Shown one piece after another: positions 39,690 through 50,082 of a stretch of 64,000 bases of DNA. The position numbers and the translations under genes are program-made. The number at the start of each line of letters is the position of its first letter. The first letter of the stretch is position 1. Source of the DNA: Geomicrobium sp. JCM 19039 (GTDB lineage: Bacteria; Bacillota; Bacilli; Bacillales; Marinococcaceae). The notes beneath the pieces were generated by a model, which saw nothing but the letters and a program-made list of their open reading frames with translations, was not told the origin of the DNA and made no database searches. Location of the stretch: positions 1-64,000 of the forward strand of contig NZ_BAXB01000008.1 in NCBI RefSeq assembly GCF_000698145.1. The letters are read 5' to 3'.

Positions 39690-40900
39690 ATGTCGCAACT
39701 AAAAGAAGAACGCCTAACGTTCACTCCTAAGTTTTAAAAAAACAAACGGCTCAGCTTTATCAGAGTGGAAAGTCATGCGCGCCATTGCCCGAGAGTATTA
39801 CTTAGTATCGTCCTATTTAGACAAATGGATCAAACAAGAAATGACAACCAGCTCATTTAAAGAAAAGGACAATCGCTCCGAACAAGAAGAACTCCAGCGA
39901 TTACGAAAAGAATTAGCTCACGCCAAAATGGAAAATGATATTGTAAAGCAATCAGCGCTGATAATGAGACGAAAGTAGATGTGACTTAATATAATACTCA
40001 CAAGTATTCGGTATCAGCAATGGGCCATCCTAAAAACTCTCGATTTACGTATTATTATGTGGTATAACACACGCAATGTAAGCCTAAAGAGGGTCCACTA
40101 ATAGCGCTTGTCTATAGTCTTTTTCAAGAAAGCAGAGGAACCTATGGAATGCTTAAATTTTAAGGATGGTCTTCATCGTAAGGGGACTGTGTATCGAGAA
40201 GACGTATTGGTCGTATCATGACCAAGGAAGGTTTGATTTCCGTTTATACAGTGGGTAGTTATAATCCACGAAAACCCCAACTAACGAGGTGGTTATTACC
40301 AATAAATTGAATCAGTCATTTACACATTAAATTGAGCAACACAGTATCGTGAGTGACCTCACCTTTACAAGAATAAGGGGGGTGATGGCAATATGTTTGT
40401 TTATTGCTTGATCCCTACAAGCGATAAGTGATTGGTTGGAGCAATGGTCCAAATAAAACAAGTGGGCTTGTTAAAAGAGCCTTCGCTCCAGGTCGTGGAG
40501 ATTTACGGATTATTAAGATTTTCCACACTAATTGAGGGATTGAATTTACAAGCCGAGTGAATGACATATCCCTTCATGCATTTTGGATTGAACGTTCACT
40601 AAGCCTAAAAGGTTACCCCTATGCCGACGCTCGTCCAAAAAAAGTATGACCCAGCGTGACTGGCCCCATTTCATTCATCTGGCTACTAGTACAATTAGGA
40701 GCATCACCGAACACTGCTTTATTTATGACCAAACGAAGTAATTTTAGCAGGTACGCCCTTATAAGCTTCGCAGAGATCCATGAATATCATCCCATAGTCT
40801 CGCGGTCATTAGCGAAAAAATAAATGGTCATTAATGACTGCGAGCATTAAGGCGGATTAACAAATCGTTGAATCATTGGGGAATTTTTCACGTACCTTTG
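39690..40900 (+). pseudogene. Decayed IS3-family (IS150-group) transposase
   Basis: orfA begins at 39690 behind AAGGAG (MSQLKEERLTFTPKF). It breaks, then continues as AIAREYYLVSSYLDKWIKQE and ELAHAKMENDIVKQSALIMR to 39978. Downstream, broken pieces of orfB can be read in several frames: KYSVSAMGHP, SLFQESRGTYG, DLRIIKIFHTN with GIEFTSRVND (DDE core), and ERSLSLKGYPYADARP. Stops and shifts occur every 50-150 bp, far more densely than elsewhere, so this is true decay. The terminal inverted repeats could not be fixed. Confidence 0.75.
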
Positions 40901-40977
40901 TATAGAATTTTTTTGTAATAGCTCAAACAGACAAGGCCATTGGAGTAGCTGAATTTTAAGAGGAGGACTTATAGTTC

Positions 40978-41736
40978 ATGGCCCCTTTCGTTGTAGGCAA
41001 TAATTATTCCCGAAAAGATGTTTGTAGGATAATGAAAGTACCTGTAGAAAGGCAGAGGGGAAATTGGTTTACAGGTTACAATACTTTTAACAATGATGTG
41101 TTTATATTTGCTAATATAAATTCTGTTGGTAGAACTGGACATAACTATAATAACAATTTTATAGGGGATGATTTGCAGTGGTTTAGTAAGAACAATCATT
41201 CACTCAAGTCTCAGACGATCAAAGAAATGTTAGATCCTAATAAGTTAATTTATATATTTACGCGGGAAGATAGTAATGATGTAAATTTTACATTTCAAGG
41301 TAAGGGTAGAGCAAAGGAGACAGGTGGTGGAAAACCAGCTAGAATTCTATGGGAGTTTACTAACCCAAATGAAGGTCGACCAGAAAAGTTGGCTGAAGAG
41401 GTATTTAACCCCGAGTGCTATCTTGAAGGGTCGACTAAAACAATTACTGTAAACATTTATGAACGTAACCTAGTGGCAAGAAAAAAATGTATAGAATATT
41501 ATGGTTCTACTTGCACTATTTGCGAATTTGATTTTAAAAGAAAGTATGGTGCTATTGGTGAAGATTTTATACATATCCATCATCTTAAAGAATTGAGTAA
41601 GATTAAAAAAGAATATAAATTGAATCCTATTAATGATTTACGACCCGTATGTCCCAATTGTCATGCAATGCTACATAGAAGAAAACCTGCTTTTACTATT
41701 GAAGAATTAATAGTTCAAATGTTTGACTCTAAATAA
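40978..41736 (+). CDS. DUF3427-HNH endonuclease, candidate restriction/defence nuclease
   Basis: An intact 252-residue protein. Residues 1-120 resemble the DUF3427 restriction-associated module (FVVGNNYSRKDVCRIMKVP, NWFTGYNTFNNDVFIFANIN, GDDLQWFSKNNHSL). The C-terminus is an HNH nuclease: Cys179-x2-Cys182, the HIHH catalytic run (199-202) and Cys225-x2-Cys228-His229, with LNPINDLRPVCPNCHAM. GAGGAGG lies about ten bases before ATG. Such fusions occur as solitary, sometimes modification-dependent, restriction enzymes. It lies beside DISARM in the same AT-rich island, but whether it works with DISARM is unknown. No cognate methylase is adjacent. Confidence 0.8.
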   Translation: MAPFVVGNNYSRKDVCRIMKVPVERQRGNWFTGYNTFNNDVFIFANINSVGRTGHNYNNNFIGDDLQWFSKNNHSLKSQTIKEMLDPNKLIYIFTREDSNDVNFTFQGKGRAKETGGGKPARILWEFTNPNEGRPEKLAEEVFNPECYLEGSTKTITVNIYERNLVARKKCIEYYGSTCTICEFDFKRKYGAIGEDFIHIHHLKELSKIKKEYKLNPINDLRPVCPNCHAMLHRRKPAFTIEELIVQMFDSK

Positions 41737-42186
41737 CTCCCCGAATACTAACTATGCGGTAACAGGTCTTGAATAGCTTCTACAAGACATATATCTAGAT
41801 GAAAATGAAAAAGGAGACTTCTTTACCCGATCTGGCCTAAAAATAAAGGGAATACTTTGTTTCGTAAACATAAAGCTTATAAATGAATCTGTGAACAAAA
41901 ATCCGGTGTTTTTGTTAATCATTCAAATCGGGGTGACTTAAAGAAGTGTGTTGAATATAAGCATGCTTGAGTGGATCATCCTATTTTACCCAAGCCTATA
42001 ATGGACCTCTGCCTATTGGACCTTTATTACAACCTGATAAGTTCACAAGCGTAATCTTATATTTCCGAAAAACTCAAAACGCAGCCTGCACAACGAATCT
42101 CTAATTGTCAGGACTCACAGTAAATTACAAAAAGCCCAGCACACCAACACTACTTTCTAGTATGCTTGGGGAAAGGATGTGATACG
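41737..42186 (+). other. AT-rich gap with possible gene remnants
   Basis: Short peptide-like stretches (LLQDIYLDENEKGDFFTRSG near 41,780) are interrupted by stops. No start site or intact frame is visible. Probably debris at the right boundary of the defence island; base composition becomes more balanced after 42,170. Confidence 0.35.
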
Positions 42187-43715
42187 GTGATTTTTAAGTT
42201 AAATATTCAGCTAAGCTATCTAAGCCCGGCGATTGAACGAACGATTCTCTTTGATGGTCAAACGACTTTTGGACAATTGCACGATGTTATTCAGTGTGCA
42301 TTTGGTTGGGAGAATAGTCATATTCATGATTTTAAAGTGGAAACTGAGGAAGGGGAAAATGTCGTCAATCTTTTTGGGAATAAGATGAAATCGATCATTA
42401 CAAATCCTGATATGGTTTTTGATGCGATTATTGAGCCATATAATGAAGCGAAGGAAATTATCGCTGACTGGTTTAATGGAGAAAGGGATGAAATTGAATA
42501 CCTTTATGACCCTGGCGACGATTGGTTGCATACAATTAAACTTATGAAGGTCTTGGAAGGACGAAAGGAATGTCCAGAGATCATTGAGCTCAGTTACTTT
42601 GCACCTGAAGAAGATTCCCGGAGCGAATGGCCGGAAGATGAGTGGATGGAGTCTGGTAATCACGAGGTTCCTGACCAAGAAACAGAAGAGATGTTGATGA
42701 GTGAGAAGAATGGGATGATGTGGTCGCAACGTTTTCGACTCGGGCCAGCAGATTTGTTTATTGACAACATCTGGGACAACCTCCTCACTGAAACAACACG
42801 ATTCAAAGCTGCAGCGCCGTGGAAGGCGTTAAATTCTGATGATATTATCGCCATAAAGCACCCAGAAATGGAAAAAATGCTGTATTGCAGTGTCATGGGC
42901 GCTCTCGGAGAGATGTACGGCATGGCCGTCTACCAAGGTGATGAAGGTTTGCAATCGCTACTTGGCGTGCTAGAAGGAACAGAAGACGGACTGAATCAGA
43001 AATGTTTGATGCTTTCTTTCGATAATCGTAATGACTTAACGAACCGGGATTACCGGTTGATCAAAGATGCGGGTCACACGTTCCGAGGAAAAAATGCGTG
43101 GCCGCTGTTTCGGTCGTTCAGGCTGGATATTATCCGTGGCATATTGAGCCAGAGGAAGCGGCAGAGTTGATGTTGGCGATGGAGCAGGTAATTGAGGTTG
43201 TGCGCGAGTACGAGGAGCCGTCAGAAGGTAGGGTGTTTGCGCGAATTCCTACTATGACTAATGAAGGCGCAGAGTGGAAAAGTAAAATGATCGATTTTGA
43301 ATATACAGAAGTAGAAAAAGAGGTACAGCCGCTGCCCTTTGAGCAGATTAGGCAAGTACAAGCTGCGGCTAGACAGATGGATGACGTGCTTGAGATTGAT
43401 GTGCGGTCATTCCCAGAACCAGTACAAGATCAAAAGGACGAACGGCCTCACTTTCCAATTCTGTATGTCGCATTTAGCCAAAGGATGGGCATGATCGCAG
43501 ATCACAAAATGATACATTTCGAAGAGGAATCGGATCTTCCGCAAATGATCATTGATTATTTCCAAAAAACCGGATATTACCCAAAGCAAATGAACATCCA
43601 AAGCGAGCGGGCTTACAACGCTATAGCCGGTATTGAACAGACGATGGGCATCGAAGTGAAAGAAGGGCCACTGCAGAACTTGAACGGTGTGTTAAGGGAG
43701 ATGGGGATGTTGTAG
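42187..43715 (+). CDS. Plasmid pRiA4b ORF-3-like protein with a C-terminal extension (frame broken near 43,105)
   Basis: GTG 42187 lies ten bases after AAAGGA. The N-terminal domain (MIFKLNIQLSYLSPAIERTI, TFGQLHDVIQCAFGWENSHI, YLYDPGDDWLHTIKLMKVLE) is the pRiA4b ORF-3/IS1096-TnpR fold. The second half, beginning WKALNSDDIIAIKHPEMEKM, is a separate module common behind this domain in Bacillaceae. At FRSF one C is missing; the next frame gives GYYPWHIEPEEAAELMLAME and runs to 43715, about 509 residues. The function of the family is unknown. Confidence 0.8.
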
Positions 43716-43717
43716 GG

Positions 43718-43902
43718 AAGTACGGGGTGCGAACCCTAAGCTTACTTAAAATCTATAAGGGGTTCGTACCATGAATTGAATCGGTTGATGGATGAATAGT
43801 CGAGAATTAGGGTAATATTTCCTCATGGATGTGGTTACAGGATTTGAGGTTTATAAATATCTCAGACCCTATCGTACCTTGTGCAGGTGCGTGGATTGAA
43901 AC
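43718..43902 (+). CRISPR. Relic CRISPR locus: decayed leader and one lone repeat
   Basis: 43871-43902 is a 32-bp degenerate repeat on the plus strand, ending GGTGCGTGGATTGAAAC, with seven differences from the consensus of arrays 1 and 2. It differs by only four from the variant repeat at 12472-12503, and it shares that repeat's compensated stem change. Upstream, GGGTGCGAACCCTAAGC at about 43,725 and GGGGTTCGTACC at about 43,762 match the distal motif pair of the two leaders. No second repeat follows. Confidence 0.6.
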
Positions 43903-43932
43903 TATATTTTGTTTTTGTTGTAAGTTTTTACT

Positions 43933-43965
43933 AGAACCCATGATCGAGGTCATGGGTTCTTTTTC
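43933..43965 (+). terminator. Rho-independent terminator
   Basis: AGAACCCATGA with its complement TCATGGGTTCT is followed by TTTTTC. Confidence 0.8.
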
Positions 43966-44207
43966 TTTTTCGGTTGATTATCAACTGAAATAGTTGATGA
44001 TTTACTTATAAATGAAATAACAATCTATAGAAAGGAGCGAGCTGTTGTATGTTGCGCACATTTCTTTAGAGATAAACAATAGACCGCATACGTTAGCGGA
44101 GCACACGGTCTAAACGCTAGAATAAAATTGACAGATTTTGCTCGATTCGATTTCACACGTGTACTCTGCCAACAATGAACCTATAGAGTACGTTTGAATA
44201 GTTAAGT

Positions 44208-44240
44208 AAGTGCAACCTTTTATTGGCTGCACTTATTTTG
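44208..44240 (+). terminator. Probable terminator hairpin
   Basis: AAGTGCA/TGCACTT stem with a 13-base loop and a following ATTTT. The stretch 43,966-44,394 otherwise holds no supported gene. GACCG/CGGTC arms near 44,075-44,115 could form a second hairpin. Confidence 0.5.
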
Positions 44241-44394
44241 GTGCGTTTGTTACTTTTGACTTCTGTTCTTTTTATATATTTTGTTTCTATTTTTTAAAAG
44301 TTTTGTAGTATTATTAGATCGGGGATGTTGAACTAATTATCTTGTTTTTTGCTTTTCGTTTTCACAATCTTAAAAATGAGAAGAGGAATGATGG

Positions 44395-45219
44395 ATGTCA
44401 TTTTTTGCAATATTATTAGCGATTTTATTTTTCTTTATTACAGGGGCTGCTATCATTTCATTAATCGTCTTTGCGGTCATGAAGAATAGGAAGTTTGTGA
44501 TGATTTCAGGAATTACGGCTGGGTCTACTGCTGCTGCGTTTATTCTTTTTATTGTTGTGGCTGTTATTGCGTTTCCTTCATCTCAGGAAATTTCTGGAGA
44601 TTCGCTCGATGATGAGGATATAGATGTTCCTATTGAGGAAGATGATGTGATTGAAGAGGAGGAGTTCGAACTCATTGAACTTGATCTTGAAGTCGATGAT
44701 CCATTAGAGGAAGAGGAACCGACTCTAGAACCACAAGTAATGGAAGGAGATATCACTCCATTAGATCATATGGAGAGTTTATTAATCGAAGCTAATGGTG
44801 AGGATTATGTAAACCCGATTGTCGAACTTGATGAAGATGAAGTCCTGGCTGTTATCTCCGAGAATTCCAAAGAAAAATGGCCAGATGATTATAGCATGCA
44901 AGAATTTAGCCTTAACAATCAAGAAGAGGCATATCGTGAATTGCTAACTTTAGAGATTGATAATGTTTTTGACTATGTGTTAATAGAACAATCTTTTGAT
45001 AAATGGGATTCAGATTTTGATATGGTTAAATTTAATTATGAGTATCAGCAGGAATCTTTAGTGGATCTATGGGAGATTAATAACAACTTAGCGGATGAAA
45101 ATGAAGAAGACATATTCATTGAAGCTATAGACCATTGGGGGACGAATTTTGACATGGTTCTATTTCGTTACGAGGACCAGTTAGAAAGCTTTGACAACTT
45201 GAATTCTAGAAGTCCATAG
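44395..45219 (+). CDS. Membrane-anchored acidic protein with three W-D-F-type repeats
   Basis: A 274-residue protein behind GAGGAATG. Two membrane helices (about 4-28 and 38-62) are followed by a very acidic linker (EEDDVIEEEEFELIELDLEV). The C-terminal 110 residues hold three related units: EKWPDDYSMQEFSLNNQEEA, DKWDSDFDMVKFNYEYQQES and DHWGTNFDMVLFRYEDQLES, spaced about 30-50 residues apart. The repeats suggest a binding module on one face of the membrane. No known family is recognised. It is intact and appears monocistronic. Confidence 0.7.
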   Translation: MSFFAILLAILFFFITGAAIISLIVFAVMKNRKFVMISGITAGSTAAAFILFIVVAVIAFPSSQEISGDSLDDEDIDVPIEEDDVIEEEEFELIELDLEVDDPLEEEEPTLEPQVMEGDITPLDHMESLLIEANGEDYVNPIVELDEDEVLAVISENSKEKWPDDYSMQEFSLNNQEEAYRELLTLEIDNVFDYVLIEQSFDKWDSDFDMVKFNYEYQQESLVDLWEINNNLADENEEDIFIEAIDHWGTNFDMVLFRYEDQLESFDNLNSRSP

Positions 45220-45636
45220 GAATGAATACTTATGAAGTAAATGCATGGCATCTAGGGATTCGCTATACTAAAAATCCAAATGCTTACAAAAGACTTCATT
45301 CAAACATCCCCTTTCCATGAATATGGCATAAAGAGTTCTAACGGGTAATGTAGCAAATCCTTTTTACGACTTCATGATCACATGAATTTGGGAACGTAGT
45401 GTGTCTGTTGGCCAAAGCGATATTTCCTTAGAATATGCGATAGGGATACTCTATAAAGACCAAGTTTTATTCTGTCGACGGAATGCTTGGCAACGATTAG
45501 AAGCAAGCGATCACTTGCAAAACGATAGAACAGAATTTCATGTAGAACACAGGCGACTAAACCATAAACACCTGAAATACTTGACGCACTTGAATGCTAT
45601 AATTAACTTGAAGACTAACGAAGTGGAGGAAGCAAA

Positions 45637-45909
45637 ATGAGTAAAAATGATGTGTCCTTTACCAAAAAAGCTGACTTCTTGTTGACCTATAGTTGGAAAA
45701 ATAAAACCAAAGATCAAGTAATAAAAGAGATGGATTTGCCGGATTATGAGCAAATTTATCTCGATGAAGCCATGCGTCATAATGAAGTAAAAGGTGATTA
45801 TACGGGAATGGCGTTGGATCGTTATATCCTACAAAAATTAGATGAGGAACAAGCTGATAATTTTGATAAGGATGAGGTCATATACGTTAACCGAGATCAT
45901 TCCAGGTGA
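45637..45909 (+). CDS. Small hypothetical cytoplasmic protein
   Basis: ATG 45637 follows GTGGAGGAAGCAA, a strong ribosome-binding site. The 90-residue hydrophilic product begins MSKNDVSFTKKADFLLTYSW and contains PDYEQIYLDEAMRHNEVKG. No family is recognised. An overlapping upstream frame at 45,401-45,640 lacks a convincing start and is left out. Confidence 0.55.
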   Translation: MSKNDVSFTKKADFLLTYSWKNKTKDQVIKEMDLPDYEQIYLDEAMRHNEVKGDYTGMALDRYILQKLDEEQADNFDKDEVIYVNRDHSR

Positions 45910-45990
45910 TTGTAAACAGAGACAATGAACAAGGATTTCCATGCCTAGCCTGCTATAATAAGAGGACTCCTCACTGATCGGAGCTCACAC

Positions 45991-46527
45991 ATGAACGAAA
46001 AATCATTCTACTTATCAAAGAAACGAACGAACTTAATTATTTTTATGTGCGTGTTGGCCGCTCTAGTTTTGTTCGCTTTTGCGTTTCTTGCTTGGATGAA
46101 TCCGGATGGGCAGGGCACTTTTAGTTTAATATTGGTTGGGCTTTTGGTGCTTGGCTGTATTCCGATGATCTCTACGGTTACGGAAGATGCAGGGGCGATC
46201 ATTACGGTGACGGATGAGGGCGTGAGGTTCACGGTAGGTCTCGTTCCGTGGGAAGATTTGTACTCTGTTCACTTGTATCGCAATAACGTCCATACGTACA
46301 TCGTCTTTATTACACTAGATGATGCAAAATATGAAGAGAACTTTTCTAGTCAGAATGCCAGTTATGTTTATGACTGGCTTAGGAGTGAGGGGATTCCGGT
46401 ATTTAGTTTTGACTATCATCATTTGAAAAACCGAAAAGAATTACTTCAAACGCTCATGGATTATGGCGTATCGGTTTACGACGTGAGAGGTCGACCGGTG
46501 AAACATGAGCGGAAAAAAGTATCTTAG
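45991..46527 (+). CDS. Two-helix membrane protein, STM3941-like
   Basis: A 178-residue protein with two membrane helices (about 13-36 and 44-62), then a PH-like cytoplasmic portion containing GAIITVTDEGVRFTVGLVPW and EDLYSVHLYRNNVHTYIVF. This layout resembles STM3941-family membrane proteins of unknown function. It is intact. The start sits 8-10 bases after GATCGGAG. Confidence 0.65.
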   Translation: MNEKSFYLSKKRTNLIIFMCVLAALVLFAFAFLAWMNPDGQGTFSLILVGLLVLGCIPMISTVTEDAGAIITVTDEGVRFTVGLVPWEDLYSVHLYRNNVHTYIVFITLDDAKYEENFSSQNASYVYDWLRSEGIPVFSFDYHHLKNRKELLQTLMDYGVSVYDVRGRPVKHERKKVS

Positions 46528-46672
46528 AAATCAGGAAATACAAAAATCGCTATCTCTTATAGAGCATACCACTGAAAAATAGCGTTCCGCACTTATATAA
46601 AGTGAAGTGAACAATACTTCATTTATTCGTTAACATAAACGATCTGGGGTTTGAACTAGGTAGTGAACCGTT

Positions 46673-46830
46673 ATGGGAGGATTTTCTCAATCTTGCTAGC
46701 TTATTCGGTTGGAATCTTACCATTGGCCATTCTATGGTAAGATTTCCAGTATCTATGGGAGGATTTTTAACAATACGCCTGGTAAAACAAGGGGAATCTT
46801 ACCATAAAACGATATATGGTAAGATTTTTA
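46673..46830 (+). repeat. Tandem 82-bp repeat, each unit with a perfect hairpin
   Basis: ATGGGAGGATTTT occurs at 46673 and 46755. AATCTTACCAT-N10-ATGGTAAGATT occurs at 46713-46744 and 46795-46826. The offset is exactly 82 bp for both elements. The hairpin arms are 11 bp and perfect in both units, while the intervening sequence has diverged. The second hairpin runs into TTTTTA, so at least this unit could terminate transcription. Confidence 0.75.
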
Positions 46831-47760
46831 TCCCTCCCCCGTGACAATGCTCAGTCCGCTGGTGTTTCGAATTATCTTCACTAGCTACTACTAATCTCCA
46901 AAGTAAATCCCGATCTTGTCGTCGAATGAACCCCTTTAATTTAATTTATGTAGATCGCTGTATTCCAATAAACTCCAGATGAGTTCAGGTGCAAAGCTCA
47001 AACGATTAATCACTACACACTCATTCTTATAACATGAAATCATCGTATTAAATGGGATAGCGCATAGAAGAGAGTACGATTCTCATTGGCTCCCAGAGAG
47101 CAGGGTGCGTTTACTTACTGACTTCCTTCAAATTCCTCCCTCAACACATCCCCACGATTTGACCACTCTATACAATTCAACGCAGGTAATCTGAAAATCT
47201 TTTGAGCGACTATCGCTGGAAAGAGATCGGATTTACCGGAATGCTGCGTCGATTAACATATTCTACAATGTATTCTACTTCTTTGTTTCGTCGACCACTT
47301 CTACGAAGATTTCCTAATATATTCCGAAGCGATTACTTTTCTGGACACATCTCCACAGGATAAGTGCTGTTTCTATCCAACTCTTAAATCTTCGCTGTAA
47401 AGGGATAAATTTCTGTGTTCGGAAACTGTGTAATCCTCTGTTATGCGTGAGCGGAGCCTCATTGCTTCTCATAATGTACGAGGGTCGCGACGGATCGCTT
47501 ACTGCACACATTAGTGGCATCAATTAACCCGAGGCTTTAAGTGAACCTACTAGTGAACGGTACTTATGCAGTGGTCGAAAAAAAGTAACTGCTTCTTATT
47601 AACTGAACAATGGCCAACTGAAAAAGTTAATCGGGTCATTGATCGTGCATGAAGTGCTGATTAACCATCCTCCTAGACAATTCCTCCCGACATCATACAT
47701 TTTCGGACTATCTCTTCCCCTCCTGACAGGTGATTCGCATCCCGAAGGAAAACTTATTTA
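46831..47760. other. About 0.9 kb without a recognisable gene
   Basis: Stops are frequent in all frames and no ribosome-binding site-start pair is convincing. The longest frame, minus strand 47,314-47,523, has no recognisable motif. It may be remnant sequence. Confidence 0.4.
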
Positions 47761-47790
47761 AGGACTGCAAGTACAAGGAGGGAAATGTGT

Positions 47791-49917
47791 ATGCACTGGA
47801 AGAGAGTCGTTCCGATGGCGGCAATGCTTGCTGTACTGCCTGCGAATATGGCAGCGGCGGATTCGCCTGAGGATGCGTTGGAAAAGATGGACCGAATTCT
47901 CGAGATTGAGAAAGAGGATACGGGTGATGGGCAAGTGATGATGCGTAGCACGAACTTTGATCCGTCTGAGTGGATTCGGTATGATAATTTGTTGCCGGAG
48001 CTGGAGCGGATTGCAGAGTTGAGCGACGGAGAGTTCGACATTGATGTGCTCGGCCAATCCCAGCGCGGGCGGGACATTTATTCTACGCGCATCGGGACGG
48101 GCGACGAAGTGATCCTCATTACGAGTGAAATTCACGGCAATGAGAATTTCGGTACGGAATCGTTAGTTTCCCTTCTAGAGACACTTGCGACGAGTGATGA
48201 GGAAGAAGTTCAGTTCATTCTGGATGAGATTACGGTCGTGGCGGTCCCGAAGTTCAACGGACGGGGCGGAACTTGTGCAGCGTCAAAATGACATTACGTG
48301 GGACGAAGTCGTTGAAAACCATCCGCAATTGGAAGGGGCGGAGCCTGCATGGAACTATAACGAAAGCAGACAAGGGTTTGATGTGAACCGCGATTTCAAT
48401 GCGGACTTGGATTATGTTCCTGAAGCAGCTGACCTTCCAGGCAACACGGCGAATTTTGGTTTCTTTTTATCGAATGAGTCACAAATTTTAAGAGATTTGT
48501 ATCAAGAGTTGCAAGCGGAGTTTGGCGGGGTAGAGGCGTACGTGGACCTTCATCAGATGGGCGCGAACAATGTGATTGAAGGGACAGACGAACCGGTAAC
48601 GATTGCCCTCGACTATCCGGCGCTTGGACCAGACGGAAATCCACGCTATGCAGACGATTATCCAGAGTGGGATCAAGATAAATCGCGCAAATACGCACTT
48701 GCGGCCGCCAACGGTGTGAACGAGCGGGCGGACGGTGGTGTCGAGCCTGGGTTGGCGCGGTATGTGCATCATTCTACTCGGGATTTACCTGGACAAGCGC
48801 GCCATGCGTTTGCTCTAAACGGCACCGGGACAGTATTGTTTGAAATGCCGGGCCAGCAGCCGAATGCACCGTATGATCAGAACCTCATCGACATTATGGA
48901 AGACGGGCTGTGGGGCATTCTCCATCATATGGCAGACGGCATCAATCAGCTCGATGGCGATGATTTTTATGAGTTGCCGAAGTATTGGCCGGACACACCG
49001 CCAGTGTCTGAACCTGCACAATTTGCAACTGACTTTACAGAGAATGCAGTTGGCGAGTCACCTTCGGATTGGTCGCCGTTCTGGCAAGCACGGGCTGACC
49101 AATTTACCGTACTTGACTTGCCCACACGCCTTCAGTTTCTGACTGGGTCCGGGTCCGTGGTCTCGTATCAGACAGTGTTGGTGAACTGTACGGTGATACA
49201 GAAATCTTCGGGCTCGTTCGTGGAAATGATATTCACCGGACGATGTTTGAGCTTGGCTTCCATATGTCTGGGTCTCCGGGAAGTGAGAATGGCATTTACG
49301 TAGATGCGCAAATGAATACGAATGAAGTGCGTATTATGCAGCGTAGAGGGGGCAGCACGTCTGCACTTGAAACGGCAGAATTGCCGTTCACGTTGGAAGA
49401 AGACGAGTGGTACCGCGTGTTGCTCAAGCGTCAAGCTGAATCGGTGCAAGTGAAAATGTGGCCGGATGGTGCAGAGGAACCAGCCGATTGGCAAGCGGTG
49501 ACGATTCAGAGCAACATGTTCGGCGGTAAAGCGGGTATTTCCCATTCAACGCCAGGGAATGTGAATGAATACGCCTACGTCGGTGTCGGCATCGGCGGGC
49601 TTGAAGCACCGCACGCACCTGATGATCTCGTCAATCCTGTTGACCCTGACCTTACGGCTGAAGACATTCGCGCCCTTGTGTTTGACTTACAAGCGTCAGG
49701 AGACATTACCGACGAACGAGTCGTAAGAACGCTAACGCTCCACCTTACAGCGATCGCCAATTACGAGCGACGGGATAATGGAGCAAAAGTGCTCGAGCAT
49801 ATGGCGAGCTTTGAACTGTTGCTCGAACGTTACTTTGACAACGAGATGATCTCTCGGTATGCGAACTACATGCTATCCATTCATGCCGAAGCATTGATTG
49901 CAAAGTGGACAGATTAA
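47791..49917 (+). CDS. Secreted M14-family zinc carboxypeptidase with FIMAH domain (two frame breaks)
   Basis: ATG 47791 lies eight bases after GGAGGG, with signal peptide MHWKRVVPMAAMLAVLPANM. The M14 catalytic domain shows the zinc HxxE (EIHGNENFG), the third ligand His in VDLHQMG and the catalytic Glu in VLFEMPGQQ. A laminin-G/concanavalin-like segment follows (GFHMSGSPGSENGIYVDAQM), and then a C-terminal FIMAH domain, IRALVFDLQASGDITDERVV to 49917. Two bases seem missing near 48,257 (restoring NADGAELVQRQ) and one near 49,120. Healed length is about 709 residues. It is probably an extracellular peptidase for nutrient scavenging. Confidence 0.85.
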
Positions 49918-49932
49918 ATTATGAAGCAAGAA

Positions 49933-49964
49933 GGATGCCGCGGCTTCACGTGGCATCCCTTTTA
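49933..49964 (+). terminator. Rho-independent terminator
   Basis: GGATGCC/GGCATCC stem followed by CTTTTAT, 15 bp after the peptidase stop codon. Confidence 0.75.
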
Positions 49965-50082
49965 TCAACTGTATATAAATTTGACGAAGCACTCTTGAAT
50001 GAATAAATGACAATCTCCTTCCAAATACTTTCTGTATTCTTTAATAACTCTGCGCTTTGAAGCGTTCACAATCCTCAACTCG

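Noticed and set aside
39617..40970. Functional insertion sequence downstream of DISARM
   Set aside because: Both IS3 open reading frames are interrupted many times, and matching terminal inverted repeats could not be located.
45401..45640. 79-codon plus-strand frame before the small hypothetical protein at 45,637
   Set aside because: No ribosome-binding site, no recognisable motif, and a composition like non-coding sequence. It may be a remnant, but I cannot support it as a gene.
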